A DNA stretch of 64,000 bases, taken from positions 186,001 through 250,000 of the forward strand of contig NC_036458.1 of NCBI RefSeq assembly GCF_002775205.1, given 5' to 3'. The position numbers were made by a program, and so were the translations under genes. This document shows, piece by piece, positions 40,201 to 55,966 of this stretch (its first letter is position 1; every line of letters begins with the position of its first letter). The notes beneath the pieces are model-generated. The model did not search any database. It was not told where the DNA came from and worked only from the letters and a program-made list of their open reading frames with translations. Source of the stretch: Xiphophorus maculatus. Its lineage: Eukaryota > Chordata > Actinopteri > Cyprinodontiformes > Poeciliidae.

Positions 40201-42937
40201 CCTAAGTTTAACCCTAAGTTTAAACCCTAAGTTTAAACCCTAAGTTTAAACCCTAAGTTTAAACCCTAAGTTTAAACCCTAAGTTTAAACCCTAAGTTTA
40301 AACCCTAAGTTTAAACCCTAAGTTTAAACCCTAAGTTTAAACCCTAGTTTAAACCCTAAGTTTAAACCCTAAGTTTAAACCCTAAGTTTAAACCCTAAGT
40401 TTAAACCCTAAGTTTAAACCCTAAGTTTAAACCCTAAGTTTAAACCCTAAGTTTAAACCCTAAGTTTAAACCCTAAGTTTAAACCCTAAGTTTAAACCCT
40501 AAGTTTAAACCCTAAGTTTAAACCCTAAGTTTAATACCCTAAGTTTAAACCCTAAGTTTAAACCCTAAGTTTAAACCCTAAGTTTAAACCCTAAGTTTAA
40601 ACCCTAAGTTTAAACCCTAAGTTTAAACCCTAAGTTTAAACCCTAAGTTTAAACCCTAAGTTTAAACCCTAAGTTTAAACCCTAAGTTTAAACCCTAAGT
40701 TTAAACCCTAAGTTAAACCCTAAGTTTAAACCTAACCCTAAGTTTAAACCCTAAGTTTAAACCCTAAGTTTAAACCCTAAGTTTAAACCCTAAGTTTAAC
40801 CTAATAACCCTAAGTTTAAACCCTAAGTTTAAACCCTAAGTTTAAACCCTAAGTTTAAACCCTAAGTTTAAACCCTAAGTTTAAACCCTAAGTTTAAACC
40901 CTAAGTTTAAACCCTAAGTTTAAACCCTAAGTTTAAACCCTAAGTTTAAACCCTAAGTTTAAACCCTAAGTTTAAACCCTAAGTTTAAACCCTAAGTTTA
41001 AACCCTAAGTTTAAACCCTAAGTTTAAACCCTAAGTTTAAACCCTAAGTTTAAACCCTAAGTTTAAACCCTAAGTTTAAACCCTAAGTTTAAACCCTAAG
41101 TTTAAACCCTAAGTTTAAACCCTAAGTTTAAACCCTAAGTTTAAACCCTAAGTTTAAACCCTAAGTTTAAACCCTAAGTTTAAACCCTAAGTTTAACCCT
41201 AAGTTTAACCCTAAGTTTAAACCCTAAGTTTAAACCCTAAGTTTAAACCCTAAGTTTAAACCCTAAGTTTAAACCCTAAGTTTAAACCCTAAGTTTAAAC
41301 CCTAAGTTTAAAACCCTAAGTTTAAACCCTAAGTTTAAACCCTACGTTTAAACCCTAAGTTTAAACCCAAGTTAAACCCTAAGTTTAAACCCTAAGTTTA
41401 AACCCTAAGTTTAACCCTAAGTTAAACCCTAAGTTTAAACCCTAAGTTTAAACCCAAGTTTAAACCCTAAGTTTAAACCCTAAGTTTAACCCTAAGTTTA
41501 AACCCTAAGTTTAAACCCTAAGTTTAAACCCTAAGTTTAACCTAGTTTAAACCCTAAGTTTAAACCCTAAGTTAAACCCTAAGTTTAAAAACCCTAAGTT
41601 TAAACCCTAAGTTTAAACCCTAAGTTTAAACCCTAAGTTTAAACCCTAAGTTTAAACCCTAAGTTTAAACCCTAAGTTTAAACCCTAAGTTTAAACCCTA
41701 GTTTAAACCCTAAGTTTAAACCCTACAGTTTAACCCTAAGTTTAAACCCTAAGTTTAAACCCTAAGTTTAAACCCTAAGTTTAAACCCTAAGTTTAAACC
41801 CTAAGTTTTAAACCCTAAGTTTAAACCCTAAGTTTAAACCCTAAGTTTAAACCCTAAGTTTAAACCCTAAGTTTAACCAGTAACCCTAGTTTAAACCCTA
41901 AGTTTAAACCCTAAGTTTAAACCCTAAGTTTAAACCCTAAGTTTAAACCCTAAGTTTAAACCCTAAGTTTAAACCCTAAGTTAAACCCTAAGTTTAAACC
42001 CTAAGTTTAAACCCCTAAGTTTAAACCCTAAGTTTAAACCCTAAGTTTAAACCCTAAGTTTAAACCCTAAGTTAAACCCTAAGTTTAAACCCCTAAGTTT
42101 AAACCCTAAGTTTAAACCCTAAGTTTAAACCCTAAGTTTAAACCCTAAGTTTAAACCCTAAGTTTAAACCCTAAGTTTAAACCCTAAGTTTTAAACCCTA
42201 AGTTTAAACCCTAAGTTTAAACCCTAAGTTTAAACCCTAAGTTTAAACCCTAAGTTTAAACCCTAAGTTTAAACCCTAAGTTTAAACCCTAAGTTTAAAC
42301 CCTAAGTTTAAACCCTAAGTTTAAACCCTAAGTTTAAACCCTAAGTTTAAACCCTAAGTTTAAACCCTAAGTTTAAACCCTAAGTTTAACCCTAAGTTAA
42401 CCCTAAGTTTAAACCCTAAGTTTAACCCTAAGTTTAAACCCTAAGTTTAAACCCTAAGTTTAAACCCTAAGTTTAAACCCTAAGTTAAACCCTAAGTTTA
42501 AACCCTAAGTTTAAACCCTAAGTTTAAACCCTAAGTTAAACCCTAAGTTTAAACCCTAAGTTTAAACCCTAAGTTTAAACCCTAAGTTTAAACCCTAAGT
42601 TTAAACCCTAAGTTTAAACCCTAAGTTTAAACCCTAAGTTTAAACCCTAAGTTTAAACCCTAAGTTTAAACCCTAAGTTTAAACCCTAAGTTTAAACCCT
42701 AAGTTTAAACCCTAAGTTTAAACCCTAAGTTTAAACCTAAGTTTAAACCCTAAGTTTAAACCCTAAGTTTAAACCCTAAGTTTAAACCCTAAGTTTAAAC
42801 CCTAAGTTTAAACCCTAAGTTTAAACCCTAAGTTTAAACCCTAAGTTTAAACCCTAAGTTTAAACCCTAAGTTTAAACCCTAAGTTTAAACCCTAAGTTT
42901 AAACCCTAAGTTTAAACCCTAAGTTTAAACCCTAAGT
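37238..42937 (+). repeat. 13-bp satellite array (CCCTAAGTTTAAA)n
   Basis: About 5.7 kb, close to 438 units of CCCTAAGTTTAAA. Long runs are perfect, with occasional 1-nt deletions or insertions that are denser in the right two thirds. Each unit contains the telomere-type hexamer CCCTAA and the 8-bp palindrome GTTTAAAC. No ORF is possible through it for long, and no unique sequence interrupts it. Confidence 0.99.
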
Positions 42938-45560
42938 TAGGTTTTGCACAGCAGTACTATTCCTTAGAAAATAGTCAAATACATTTATTTTTTCTGCATT
43001 GAAGGGTTTAAATGTGCACAAATGCTAAAACTAGAAGATATTAACTTTAAGAAAACTTGTATGAACCTATACTCCAATTGTCTTACAACCATGAGCTTAG
43101 ATTTTAGAACTGTAATTTAAGGGGCCATGTAAAAATATATGTGGAACATAACCTCCTATCACCTGGCATCAACATGAGGTCATTTTACTGCCACATGTTA
43201 GTTGTAGACTAGAAAACATTACAGGGGAGAGCCAAGATGGATGATTAAAGAACCCAAATTCCCATGGAAGCATTTGATCCAAACAGTATTCTGGTAAAAA
43301 AAAAAAAATTAGTGGCACAGGGTTAGTGTGCAACTACTTGCATAATTACCTAACCCTGCAAGAAGACACCTAACAAAGACATCAAACTGAAATAAGTGAC
43401 CATCTCACAACCCAGTATTGTCCATATATAAAACTCCAAGATGGGTGTAATTGACCTTATGAGTTGCTACCACACAAGTGGCAAAAATGGAAATTGAGGG
43501 TACTAATTAAGGATCTTGCTATAGCCAATAGCTGGCTGTTGTACTGCAAAGACCAATGTGTGACACACAAAGAAGAGCATCATGCTTTTCTGCATGGAAG
43601 TTGCCAAAACGGTCTTGGTTTAGCTTGCTAACTGACTTTTCAGAGTGGGATTTGACCCAGAAATTTTACTGCAATGGAAAAAGCACCCAGTCAAGGCATT
43701 TGCTCCATGTCTCAGTGCATGAAAGGGCTAATACCCATATGCCAAAGGCAGCAAACTTGAAGAATGCAATATGGCGCCAAGTAAAAGCACATCAGAAAAA
43801 ATTTGAGTGCTGTTTTATTTGCAAGGTGCTCTGCTAACAGGCAGATTGCAATTGTTACAAAGCTGTTTACACATAAGTGTAAGTATGATCCCATAACGGG
43901 AAAAATAGTTTGAAGTAGATTAAACTAAACTAAATGTTTGAAATTAACTGTTTAGAACAGCAACAACGCAATTTACTTTGAGGGATTTTACGTTTTAGGG
44001 ACATGTGTCTTCCTGTACCCATTAGCAGTACATTGAATGGGCCACATGATGGAAACAGTCACAACTAATGTGTAGCATTTTGTTTTTGAACTCAGAAATA
44101 ATGCTAAAGAAAGTGTTTTGGATTTCATCAATAAATTGTTAATGTTTCTACATTTAAAATGAATGTCCTCATATGTGGACATAATTTGTTTCAGCAACTA
44201 AATCATGTAAAAAAAAATTATATTTGGGGTGATTGGGACCTAATGATTGCAAAAATCAAAGAGGATTTAATAATACATGCCATGCAAGAGCTCAGGTCTT
44301 AGGAGGTTAATGCTGTTTAGCAGACCTTTAAGCTGAAGATCTCCTAACATTCATTCCTTTTGCAGTTAGAAGCAGTGGAGCTGTAGAATTGAAGACAGAA
44401 TACCAGTTGGTGTGTATGTTGCTGTGTGTGTGAGGCTATTCCTCATAGAAGACTGGACTGCATTTAAGACTCCCGAGTCCTAGAGTCACCTTTCCCACGT
44501 GCTGTTCCTATAGGCGGAACCTGGGAAGGCTGATACGTACCGGGCCCCTGGTTTCAAAAACACGCTATCCGTTAACACCGCAAGGTGGAACTAGCATGCC
44601 CAGGAAGCAGAAGCGTTCTCCGTAGATTCTTTGCTGGTCTGGTCTGTGTTGAGTACTGGGAGTCTGCTTGGTGGGGCGCTGACTCACCTTTGTCAAACTA
44701 GCCAAAGTGAACTGTGCACCAGCAGTTCTGCAGCAGATTGGTATGGCTCCCCGTGCCATAATGCCAAGCAGGAGGATGAGCATTGGCAGTGATAGCAAGT
44801 CATCATCACCCAGCCATTCTCCCAAGGAAGAAGAACCTGGACCAGCTGCTGCCTTCCAGATCTGTAGACACTTGCTGGGGTTTAAACCATCATCCCTGAA
44901 ATGAGAGCAAAGAGCAATTCTAGTGCCATCATACACCGCAAGACCTCTAGAATGCTCAGTTTTAAGTTCATGACCACATTAATAAGTAAGGAGACTTACC
45001 GAAAGCAGCCAGCAGGGGGTGGGGGGGGGTTCTGTGTTGAAGCTTGCAGCAGGCAGCAGTTCAACAATAAACACCCAATTCTGACTCATGGTGCTGATTT
45101 TCTACAAGTTTCCAAATTCATTCTAAGCCATCTAGTTTGATAGAGGAGTTCATTTTGATGAAAACAGTATATGGTTTGTAAGGGGTTGCAGCAAAAACAG
45201 TTGAACTAGAAGCTAAAATATGTAGCCCCACCGTGCAATGCATTCTGGGTTCTTTCAAAGTCCATTTCTGATGTTGAGAACCGTGATAATATACATTTCT
45301 GGCACCTAGCAACAGCACAACAATTAAATGAGAATCCAATAACATGAATGAACATGAGTTCATCTTTTACTTTTTATTCCTTAAAAAGTAAAAGGAGATA
45401 AAATCTGTAGCCGAACAGCAGTGAGGCAAAACTCCTTCATTCAACAGAAACTCAGACGAGTTTTTAAAGCTCAGCTGATTTATTTAAAAAATTGAGCTCA
45501 AAAACAAATCAAAATGTATTCATATCTGGTTGAGGTTGAGGTAAGAGGCCACTGAGGATA
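42938..45560. other. Non-coding region right of satellite
   Basis: No gene family was recognised. The array ends abruptly at CCTAAGTTAGGTTTTGC. A Ser-rich open frame at 44707-44904 (contains SRRMSIGSDSKSSSPSHSP) is short, lacks splice support and is not called as a gene. Confidence 0.5.
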
Positions 45561-45561
45561 G

Positions 45562-45775
45562 GGTTAAGTCCCAGCTCGATAGGACGTTCCTAGCCAGACT
45601 TTGACTAGGTCGAAAAATGAACGGGAGTCTATGGCAGCTACATGAAAGGAATTGGCTAAGACTACCAAACATGGCGGGGACCTGCAGAGGGTTGGAGGGA
45701 GAATACGAATCAAGTTTGGTCAAATGAGCACTTTTTGTACTTCACTCATTTTCCCTTCTGTGCACCACCGAGGTC
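45562..45775 (+). repeat. GTCTATGGCAGCTA module, third unit
   Basis: Shares CCAGCTCGAT, GGGAGTCTATGGCAGCTA, ACTACCAAAC, GGGGACCTGCAGAGGG and a TTCACTCATTTTCC ending with the modules left of the satellite. Confidence 0.75.
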
Positions 45776-46164
45776 CGTTTAACAGTTTCAGGACCTGACC
45801 AGCACCCCTCAGCATCATTTGCTTGAGAAATAATGAGATTTGGTTAAGTATAAAACGGGCTTTAATGCCAAAAATGATCAAATGTTACAAACCATGCAAG
45901 TCATAGAAATGGAACAGAAACAGAGAGATGTTCACCATCCAGCACTGAGTGACACATAGCTCACCTTATGGGTGACAGTAAGTGAAGCAGATTGTAGAGC
46001 AAGTTCTGCTTTTATTCTCATTCTGTTCCTTCTATAATTATTCAGTTTCAGTTTGTGTGTGATTGTCAGTCTTATGTGATATGGTTATGTAAGCAGCAGT
46101 GTGTGTGTAAGCAGATAAAAGATAGAATCCATAAAATAATTTTTGAGATATTTTAAATGAGAAA

Positions 46165-46334
46165 TTGTTCAAATGAATGGGAATCAATGGTAGCTACATC
46201 AAGGGAACAAGCTACGCCCACCAAACTTGGTGGGCATGTGGGGCCCCTGCCATAGATCACTTCCACTTATATTGTTTGAGTTACTTTAACTGAGAAAACT
46301 CATTTTCTGGTTTTCTTCCTATATGCTTGACCCT
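46165..46334 (+). repeat. GTCTATGGCAGCTA module, fourth unit (diverged)
   Basis: GGGAATCAATGGTAGCTACA, CACCAAACTTGGTGGGCATG and CTCATTTTCTGGTTTTCTTC followed by GACCCTAACTGG. It is the same module end that leads into the satellite on the left. Confidence 0.7.
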
Positions 46335-46436
46335 AACTGGAGAAATGTCTTCTGTTCACCAGAAGATTCTATCAATACTAATATTGATATATCTGAGGGC
46401 ATTAAGTCCATTGAAAATATTTTCTATAAATATTTC

Positions 46437-46466
46437 CTCCTTATCTGTAGAAAAACAGATAAGGAG
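46437..46466. repeat. Perfect hairpin, 12-bp arms
   Basis: CTCCTTATCTGT at 46437-46448 and exact reverse complement at 46455-46466; loop 6 nt. Confidence 0.92.
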
Positions 46467-46544
46467 CTACTCCAACTTTTACAAATCAATTAGGGGAATC
46501 ATTTTTTCCTTCAGATCAAGGGCACTAACATGGGGAAGAAGTTT

Positions 46545-46578
46545 GGGCAACACATGGTCCGCAGACCATGTGTTGCCC
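46545..46578. repeat. Perfect hairpin, 15-bp arms
   Basis: GGGCAACACATGGTC at 46545-46559, 4-nt loop, exact reverse complement at 46564-46578. Confidence 0.95.
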
Positions 46579-46885
46579 AGGGAAACATTGGCTGGCGCAC
46601 TTAGAGCCACATGGGGCATTCAAGCTGAAAAAGCTGATCGTTAGAAATTAATCTTTATTCCTCTGGAGTCAATGCAGCTAATGAGGTACAGTTTTGTTTA
46701 TTTATATCTTTTATTCATGTAAATACTCCATTTATTGTGAACTGATTTGGGTTTGTGTTACCTTTTGTTTTTAGTTCTGACGGCATTTTTGGGGGACTTT
46801 GTCAGATGTGTCCACAATAAATGGCTGTTGAAACCAAGAACTGCATTAACCCTTGATTAAACTCGAGAGGAGTGTTAAAAAAGAG

Positions 46886-47711
46886 AGGTAATTTAACGTT
46901 AACTTTGGACAAAACGTTTGGCTCTTTCCTCTTTAATTTTCCCGGGATCCTCGACGAGTGGCGGCGTGCTGCTAAAACGAAACAACAACAAAGCGTGTTG
47001 ACATCACAGATCACAGAGTTTAATTCCATACAAAGCAATGAACAACAAAGCTGCAGAGGAACAGAGATATGCAATTTCTCATAAAAATAAAGACAGACAA
47101 AGGGAAGACAGACAAAACACGAAAAACAAAGACAAAACAAAAAGCAAAGACGTCTTTGGAGAGAGCTGCGGCAAAAAAGCAAAATAGTGGCAACTCTGAA
47201 AATTTAGTGGTGACACTAAATTTTATACTGAGTGGGTGTTTTTCTATTTAATTTATGCATTCTAGGCGTTCCTCTTGTTGACCAACTGGAAACTCCCTTA
47301 AGCACTCAGAGAAACTTGGAAACTCCCCCTGATCTACGCAAACATCAAAGGACCATCTGCCTTCTACCGAGACAAAGAAGCGGATTGCTGGGCCTGACCC
47401 CCCGTGGCTCCCACGGTCATTCTGAGTACAGAACGATCCTGAGATACAATCTCACAGATACCTGTGAAATCTAAAGTCTCTGTCTCCCAAGGAAAATGCT
47501 AATTTTATGGCCTCACCTGTGGCCCGGCCTCACAGTGGGGGTCCCATTGAGAGATCTCCCTTAATCTGCATTTGGTTCCTGTGTCTCTGAATGCTTACCC
47601 ATCTGGTTTAGTTTTAAATGCTTAACACAAACCTGTTCAAAATAAGAGTGTTCCATATATCTTTTAAGATTAACTGTATCAAGCACTATATATAATCATT
47701 TTTCCTCAACA
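46886..47711 (+). repeat. Direct duplication, unit 1 (LTR-like remnant)
   Basis: Begins TAACTTTGGACAAAACGTTT context and ends TAATCATTTTTCCTCAACA. Contains AAGCTGCAGAGGAACAGAGA and GAAACTCCCTTAAGCACTCA. It repeats as 47757-48647. No coding sequence. Confidence 0.75.
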
Positions 47712-47756
47712 GGAGTAACATATATTAGTTGTGTTATCACCCTATTAAGGAAGAAC

Positions 47757-48647
47757 AATTTCAAATTAACTTTGGACAAAACGTTCAGCTCTCTCTTCCT
47801 TAAACTCCCGGGTCCTCAGCGGGCGGCGTGCAGCCAGAGTGAAAACAACAACACTGCGCGTTGACATCACAGAATCACAGAGCCTAATTCCATACAAAGC
47901 AACGCATGAATCAACAACAAAGCTGCAGAGGAACAGAGATATGCATTCTTTACCTTATACAAACAAAGACAGACAAGACAAAGACAGACAAAAAACAAAA
48001 CAAAGTCGCGTCCTTGGAGAGAGCCGATGGAAAAAAGCAAAATAGTGGCAGCTCTCTGAATTTTTTACTCCTGACACGAAGTCTTATACCAAAGGTGTGT
48101 CTTTCCTGTATAATATATTCAATTAAGGCGTTCCTTTAGTTGACCAACTGGAAACTCCCTTAGGCACTCAGAGAAACTTAGGAACTCCCCCTAATTTACG
48201 GCAAAGATCAAAGGGCCATCTGGTCTCTGGTAAAACAAAAGAGCGAACCGCTGCGTCCTGACCCCTGTGGTTCTACGGTGATTTGAGCAAAGAAAAAACA
48301 TGAGATAAGATTTCACACCACCCCAGATGTTGGTTTCTGGAAGACTTTTTTGATCTTCTGTGAACAAAACAGGCTTCTCTCCCCCAAGCTCAATTTATTG
48401 CCCTGCAGGAAATGCTAATTTTATGGCTTCGTGTGCTCTGGCCGCACAGCGGGAGGCCCCATTGAGAGATCTGCATTTGGCCCCTGTTTGTCTGAATGCC
48501 TGCTCATCTGGCCCAATCCCGAATGCTCAACACAAACCTGTTCAAAATAAAGAAATTTGTTCAAAATAAGAGTGCTGAATATACCTTTTACACATGCCGT
48601 AAGATTAACTGTATTAAGCACTAAAAATAATCATTTTTCCTCAACAA
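47757..48647 (+). repeat. Direct duplication, unit 2
   Basis: Partner of 46886-47711 with the same order of blocks and many substitutions and small indels. Ends at the same TCATTTTTCCTCAACA word. Confidence 0.75.
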
Positions 48648-49223
48648 CCCCCATCCCACTAGAGGGAGTATCAGGCATAAAAAGATGCGACTAAAAAGCA
48701 GATTTAGTAGCACACCGAAAGCTACAGAATTTGTTAAAAACTGTGAGCTGCGCTGAAGTAAATAAAAGAGACACGTTCAAATACATGCTGAGAGTGAAAC
48801 TCCTTCCTAAAGGTGAAGATATATCACAGATTTAAAAAAAAAAAAAAAGCGGGAGATCGCAAATAATATGGGAAATAGCGCCCCCTTCACTTCCGGAGTG
48901 CAATGGTCCCATTTCCAAATAAGGTATGAGACTGAGAGTGGTCTGTCCCTCCCCTTCCTGTTTGCTGCAGCAACGTCCTTCTCATGTAGCACTAAAATAA
49001 TATCTATATTTCCAAGTTTCATTGAATTAACAGAATTATTCTACAGTGGCAGCACGGCTATGGATGACATGTGAAAGTATAATCTTTTTGCCTTTCAATG
49101 TTGTCCATATGCGCGAAATGTCCTTATGTAAACAATAACATGCCGGGGGTCTTATGATTTTGATTAAGTCAGTGCCTCAGCGGCCATGAACCTCACTGCA
49201 CGAATATCTGTGTGTATATATGT
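48648..49223. other. Intergenic, no gene recognised
   Basis: Unique-looking AT-rich DNA with a GT-rich stretch near 49210-49231 that served as the L1 target site. Confidence 0.6.
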
Positions 49224-49234
49224 GTGTGTGTCCC

Positions 49235-50058
49235 GGACTTCCGGCAAGATGGCAATGTGGGCACACGTATTATTCTGAGCTCCATCCGTGCAGCACTCAA
49301 CCAGTTACTTAAACTGGCCCTTTACACATCATTTCATCCCCAAGGCGGACCCGGAACATCCACGCTCTAGAGTAAGGAAAGAAAATAAGAGTTTTATAAA
49401 AGATGGCCGTTAATGAGAAAGATTTTCCTAGTCTGAAGAATGCTAACGCTGCTAAGCTAAACATGCATAACTACGCTGCTGCTGCTAGCGCGGAAACACC
49501 AATGGAGACGTCAAGAAATGCCTCCAGTATTAGACGGCAACTGAATGCAACTCCAACCAAACTCCCACCTGCTACAAAACAAGCCACTGAGACTGAGGTC
49601 TCCTTAGCTGCTGTCTTAGCAGCCATTAAAAGTCTGGATAGCAGGTTGATGACTTTGGAAAACAGCTAAAAGAAAATTCTGACTTGTTTGCCCGCATTAG
49701 AAATCCTAACTTTTCAGCTTTTAAAAACCTTTTAATGGACAATCACTACAGAACCTTAAATCTGATGAAAAACAAGCATGGAATAAATACAGCTTTTGGA
49801 CACCTATAATGGTGTGAATTTATTTGAAAACTAAAGCCCCTTTGTTTCTGTTTTTTCGGTTTGTTTTTTTAATTATGCTATCCCTCTGATGTCTGATAAA
49901 TTTTATTTATTTATAATTTTATTTTACCTGTTTTAATTTTTTAATTTTTTTTATTGTCATAATTATATGTGTGCCTTAAGCCTGTAAGACTTGTTTCTTC
50001 ATGTATGTACATGCCACGTGATATTGTACACTTGTTCAAAATGTTTAATAAAAAAAAA
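49235..50058 (+). mobile_element. Internally deleted L1-type LINE
   Basis: Starts GGACTTCCGGCAAGATGGC (L1-like 5' end), encodes an ORF1 N-terminus, then jumps to an AT-rich 3' UTR ending GTTTAATAAAAAAAA. An 11-bp target duplication GTGTGTGTCCC lies at 49224-49234 and 50059-50069, so both ends are original and the body was lost internally. It is inserted about 160 bp upstream of the kat8 start codon. Confidence 0.82.
49403..49669 (+). pseudogene. L1-type ORF1 N-terminal fragment
   Basis: 88 codons beginning MAVNEKDFPSLKNANAAKLN and ending VLAAIKSLDSRLMTLENS, a start of the coiled coil typical of ORF1 proteins. A stop follows immediately; the RNA-binding part is missing. Confidence 0.6.
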
Positions 50059-50176
50059 GTGTGTGTCCCCCGTTACACTTTCCAGTTCAATAGGTGGCGG
50101 TAAAGATGCTTTTCCCTGGTTACCAACCACCACAAAAACATCAACGAAGAAGAAAAACCTCCCTTGTTTAGGTTGT

Positions 50177-50182
50177 GGGCGG
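50177..50182 (+). promoter_or_regulatory. GC box upstream of kat8
   Basis: GGGCGG in GTTGTGGGCGGAGC, 50 bp before the kat8 ATG in CpG-rich sequence. Only about 120 bp of original sequence separates it from the L1 insertion. Confidence 0.4.
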
Positions 50183-50231
50183 AGCAACATCTGCGGCTGC
50201 GCGGAGTCGAAGCTCCAGTAGTCCAAGTAAT

Positions 50232-53958
<3,727 letters not shown>

Positions 53959-53995
53959 GGAAGAGGAGCTGCTCGTCTTCATCACCCGGACTGTA

Positions 53996-54035
53996 AATAA
54001 ATGTTATTAATCTGTTAATATTTTCATAGAATAAA
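53996..54035 (+). terminator. kat8: kat8 polyadenylation signals
   Basis: AATAAA at 53996-54001 and 54030-54035, 38 and 72 bp after the stop codon. Confidence 0.65.
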
Positions 54036-54185
54036 TGTTCTCAGGTAAAACTCTGTTCTGGTTCCTTCAAGCTTCAGAATAAAAGTTCGTTCTTCATTTA
54101 TTGACGCGTTTCAGACAAAAATTTAATGTTTGTTTACTTCACATTAATTATTAAAAACTGGAAATAAAAAAACTTTCCAGTTTTT

Positions 54186-54213
54186 TTGGAACTGGAACTT
54201 TTTCCAGTTCCAA
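54186..54213. repeat. Perfect hairpin, 12-bp arms
   Basis: TTGGAACTGGAA at 54186-54197, 4-nt loop, exact reverse complement at 54202-54213. Confidence 0.93.
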
Positions 54214-54216
54214 GTT

Positions 54217-54250
54217 GGGTGTTTTGCTGTCTGGTTACAGCAAAACACCC
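54217..54250. repeat. Perfect hairpin, 13-bp arms
   Basis: GGGTGTTTTGCTG at 54217-54229, 8-nt loop, exact reverse complement at 54238-54250. It follows the previous hairpin by 3 nt. Confidence 0.93.
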
Positions 54251-55550
54251 AGAACCGGACCTCCAGAACCAGACCCTGGGACACCGCCCTCTGGTGATGA
54301 AGGGCGTCGGCCATCTTGGATCCCAACATGGAGGCCCTGCAGAGGCGTTAACCCCTTCCTCACCAGGCAGATCTCTGGTTTAAAACTTAAACATTTAAAA
54401 TGTTTTAAATTCATTTAAAAGATCTCCTGTTTATGGTTAATACCTGGTCATGTCCAGCAGGGGGCACTCTAGACTGTACCTGAGCTTCCTGCTGTCCTCA
54501 GTCCTGCAAAAGTAGTTTATAGTTCTGGGTTTTATGTGACAGAACGGCATGAAGAATAAATACATAAAATGTGAAGGAAAATGATTCCTGGTTTTAAATA
54601 ACAGAATCTGAAAAGTGTGGTGTGCATTTGTATTCAGCCATGATTCTGCAGCTGCTCTGAATAATGACTGAAATGTAGCTGTGGGAGGTCAGAGGTCAGG
54701 GTTTGATCTTCTGGGTCATAAATCATGTTGGGAGTTTAAAACATTAACATGATGGTTCAGATATTATTCTGGTTTTATAATGAACTGGTTTCAGCATAAA
54801 CCAGTCGGCTCAGAACCGGTTCTGTGATCTGGACCATTTGGTTTCTGAAGAACGTTTCCACTAGATAAAGGTTAAAGGTTAAACTCCAGACTAAACAGAC
54901 TCAGAATTAGTTTATTCAGAATAATTACATGTTTACAGGAATCGTGACCCGGTTAAAGGTTCTGAGAACTCAGCGTCACAGCGAAGTCACAAGTTTACAT
55001 ACACCAACCGGGGAAAACCCAGATGATGATGTCATGACTGAAAGCCTCTGATTGGTTCAATTACGAAATCTGCAGCTGCTGCTTCCTCGTGTGACATCAT
55101 GGAAAACATGAAACATCATCCCAGAGATCAGAACCAGAACCCTCGAAGCCGGTCCGGGTCCAGAAGCCCAAAGGCTACTGGTTACCAGTTACTGGTTAAC
55201 TGGTTTCTATTTGAATCCATTTCAGCTGCAGCTCCTTGTTCCCAAGAGAAAAGAGGTTTTTAATCTTAATGGGTTTTTGTATCCCATAAAATAAATATTA
55301 ATTAAGGCCCGGTCCAGAAGAGCGGATAAAACCTGGAGCGGGTCGTTTCCAGAGGATCAAGATGTTTTTATTCAAAATTTCTATTTCTAATGATTTATTT
55401 GATATCATCTTTTTTATTTTTAATGACATGGATAATTTATTCTCTCTTTAATCGGGATTAAACTCCACTAATTCATAATTCTGCCAGGAGAAATGAGCCA
55501 AAGAAGCTTGAAGGAAATAAAGTTTTACTGAGTAAACTTGTGACTTTAGT

Positions 55551-55581
55551 AGAAATAATTATGATACTAATAATTATTTCT
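55551..55581. repeat. Perfect hairpin, 12-bp arms
   Basis: AGAAATAATTAT at 55551-55562, 7-nt loop, exact reverse complement at 55570-55581. Confidence 0.9.
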
Positions 55582-55966
55582 CTACAGGTGGAAACGCCTG
55601 ATTTTAGCCAATGAAAGTTGCTGTTTTTATGTAATGATGTGACATGAAGGTGAAGTTTGGTCTGAAATGATTCTGTGAGGTAAAAAGTTTTCAGATGCTG
55701 ACCTGTTATTTACGCACAAATACTCTGTGTGGTGGAGATATAATCAGCTTTATTATCAAATGTTCTGAACAAAGAACAGTTCATTGTCAGCCGTGTTGAA
55801 CCAGTTCAGCTGGTTGGTTCAGTTGGTCACAGACAAACTGGTTTCCATTCATATCAGATAACCTGGATGAATCATCAGAAAAACGTTTTTGCTTTCAGAG
55901 CTTCGGCTCAAACGGGAAGATGTTTGATTTGTTGCCAGGAACCAGAGAAGTCGGGTCTTTTCTTAG

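Larger units (their letters stand above)
54036..55966. other. Intergenic, no gene recognised
   Basis: No coding exon or repeat family was recognised. Hairpins lie at 54186-54250 and 55551-55581. Confidence 0.6.

Noticed and set aside
37238..42937. CRISPR-like regularity
   Set aside because: The units are 13 bp with no unique spacers; it is a simple satellite in a vertebrate genome.
43556..43837. 93-codon open frame right of the satellite
   Set aside because: No motif, no splice context; length is ordinary for chance in AT-rich DNA.
44707..44904. Ser-rich open frame as a gene (contains SRRMSIGSDSKSSS)
   Set aside because: It is short, has no recognised family or convincing exon boundaries, and sits in repeat-rich DNA.
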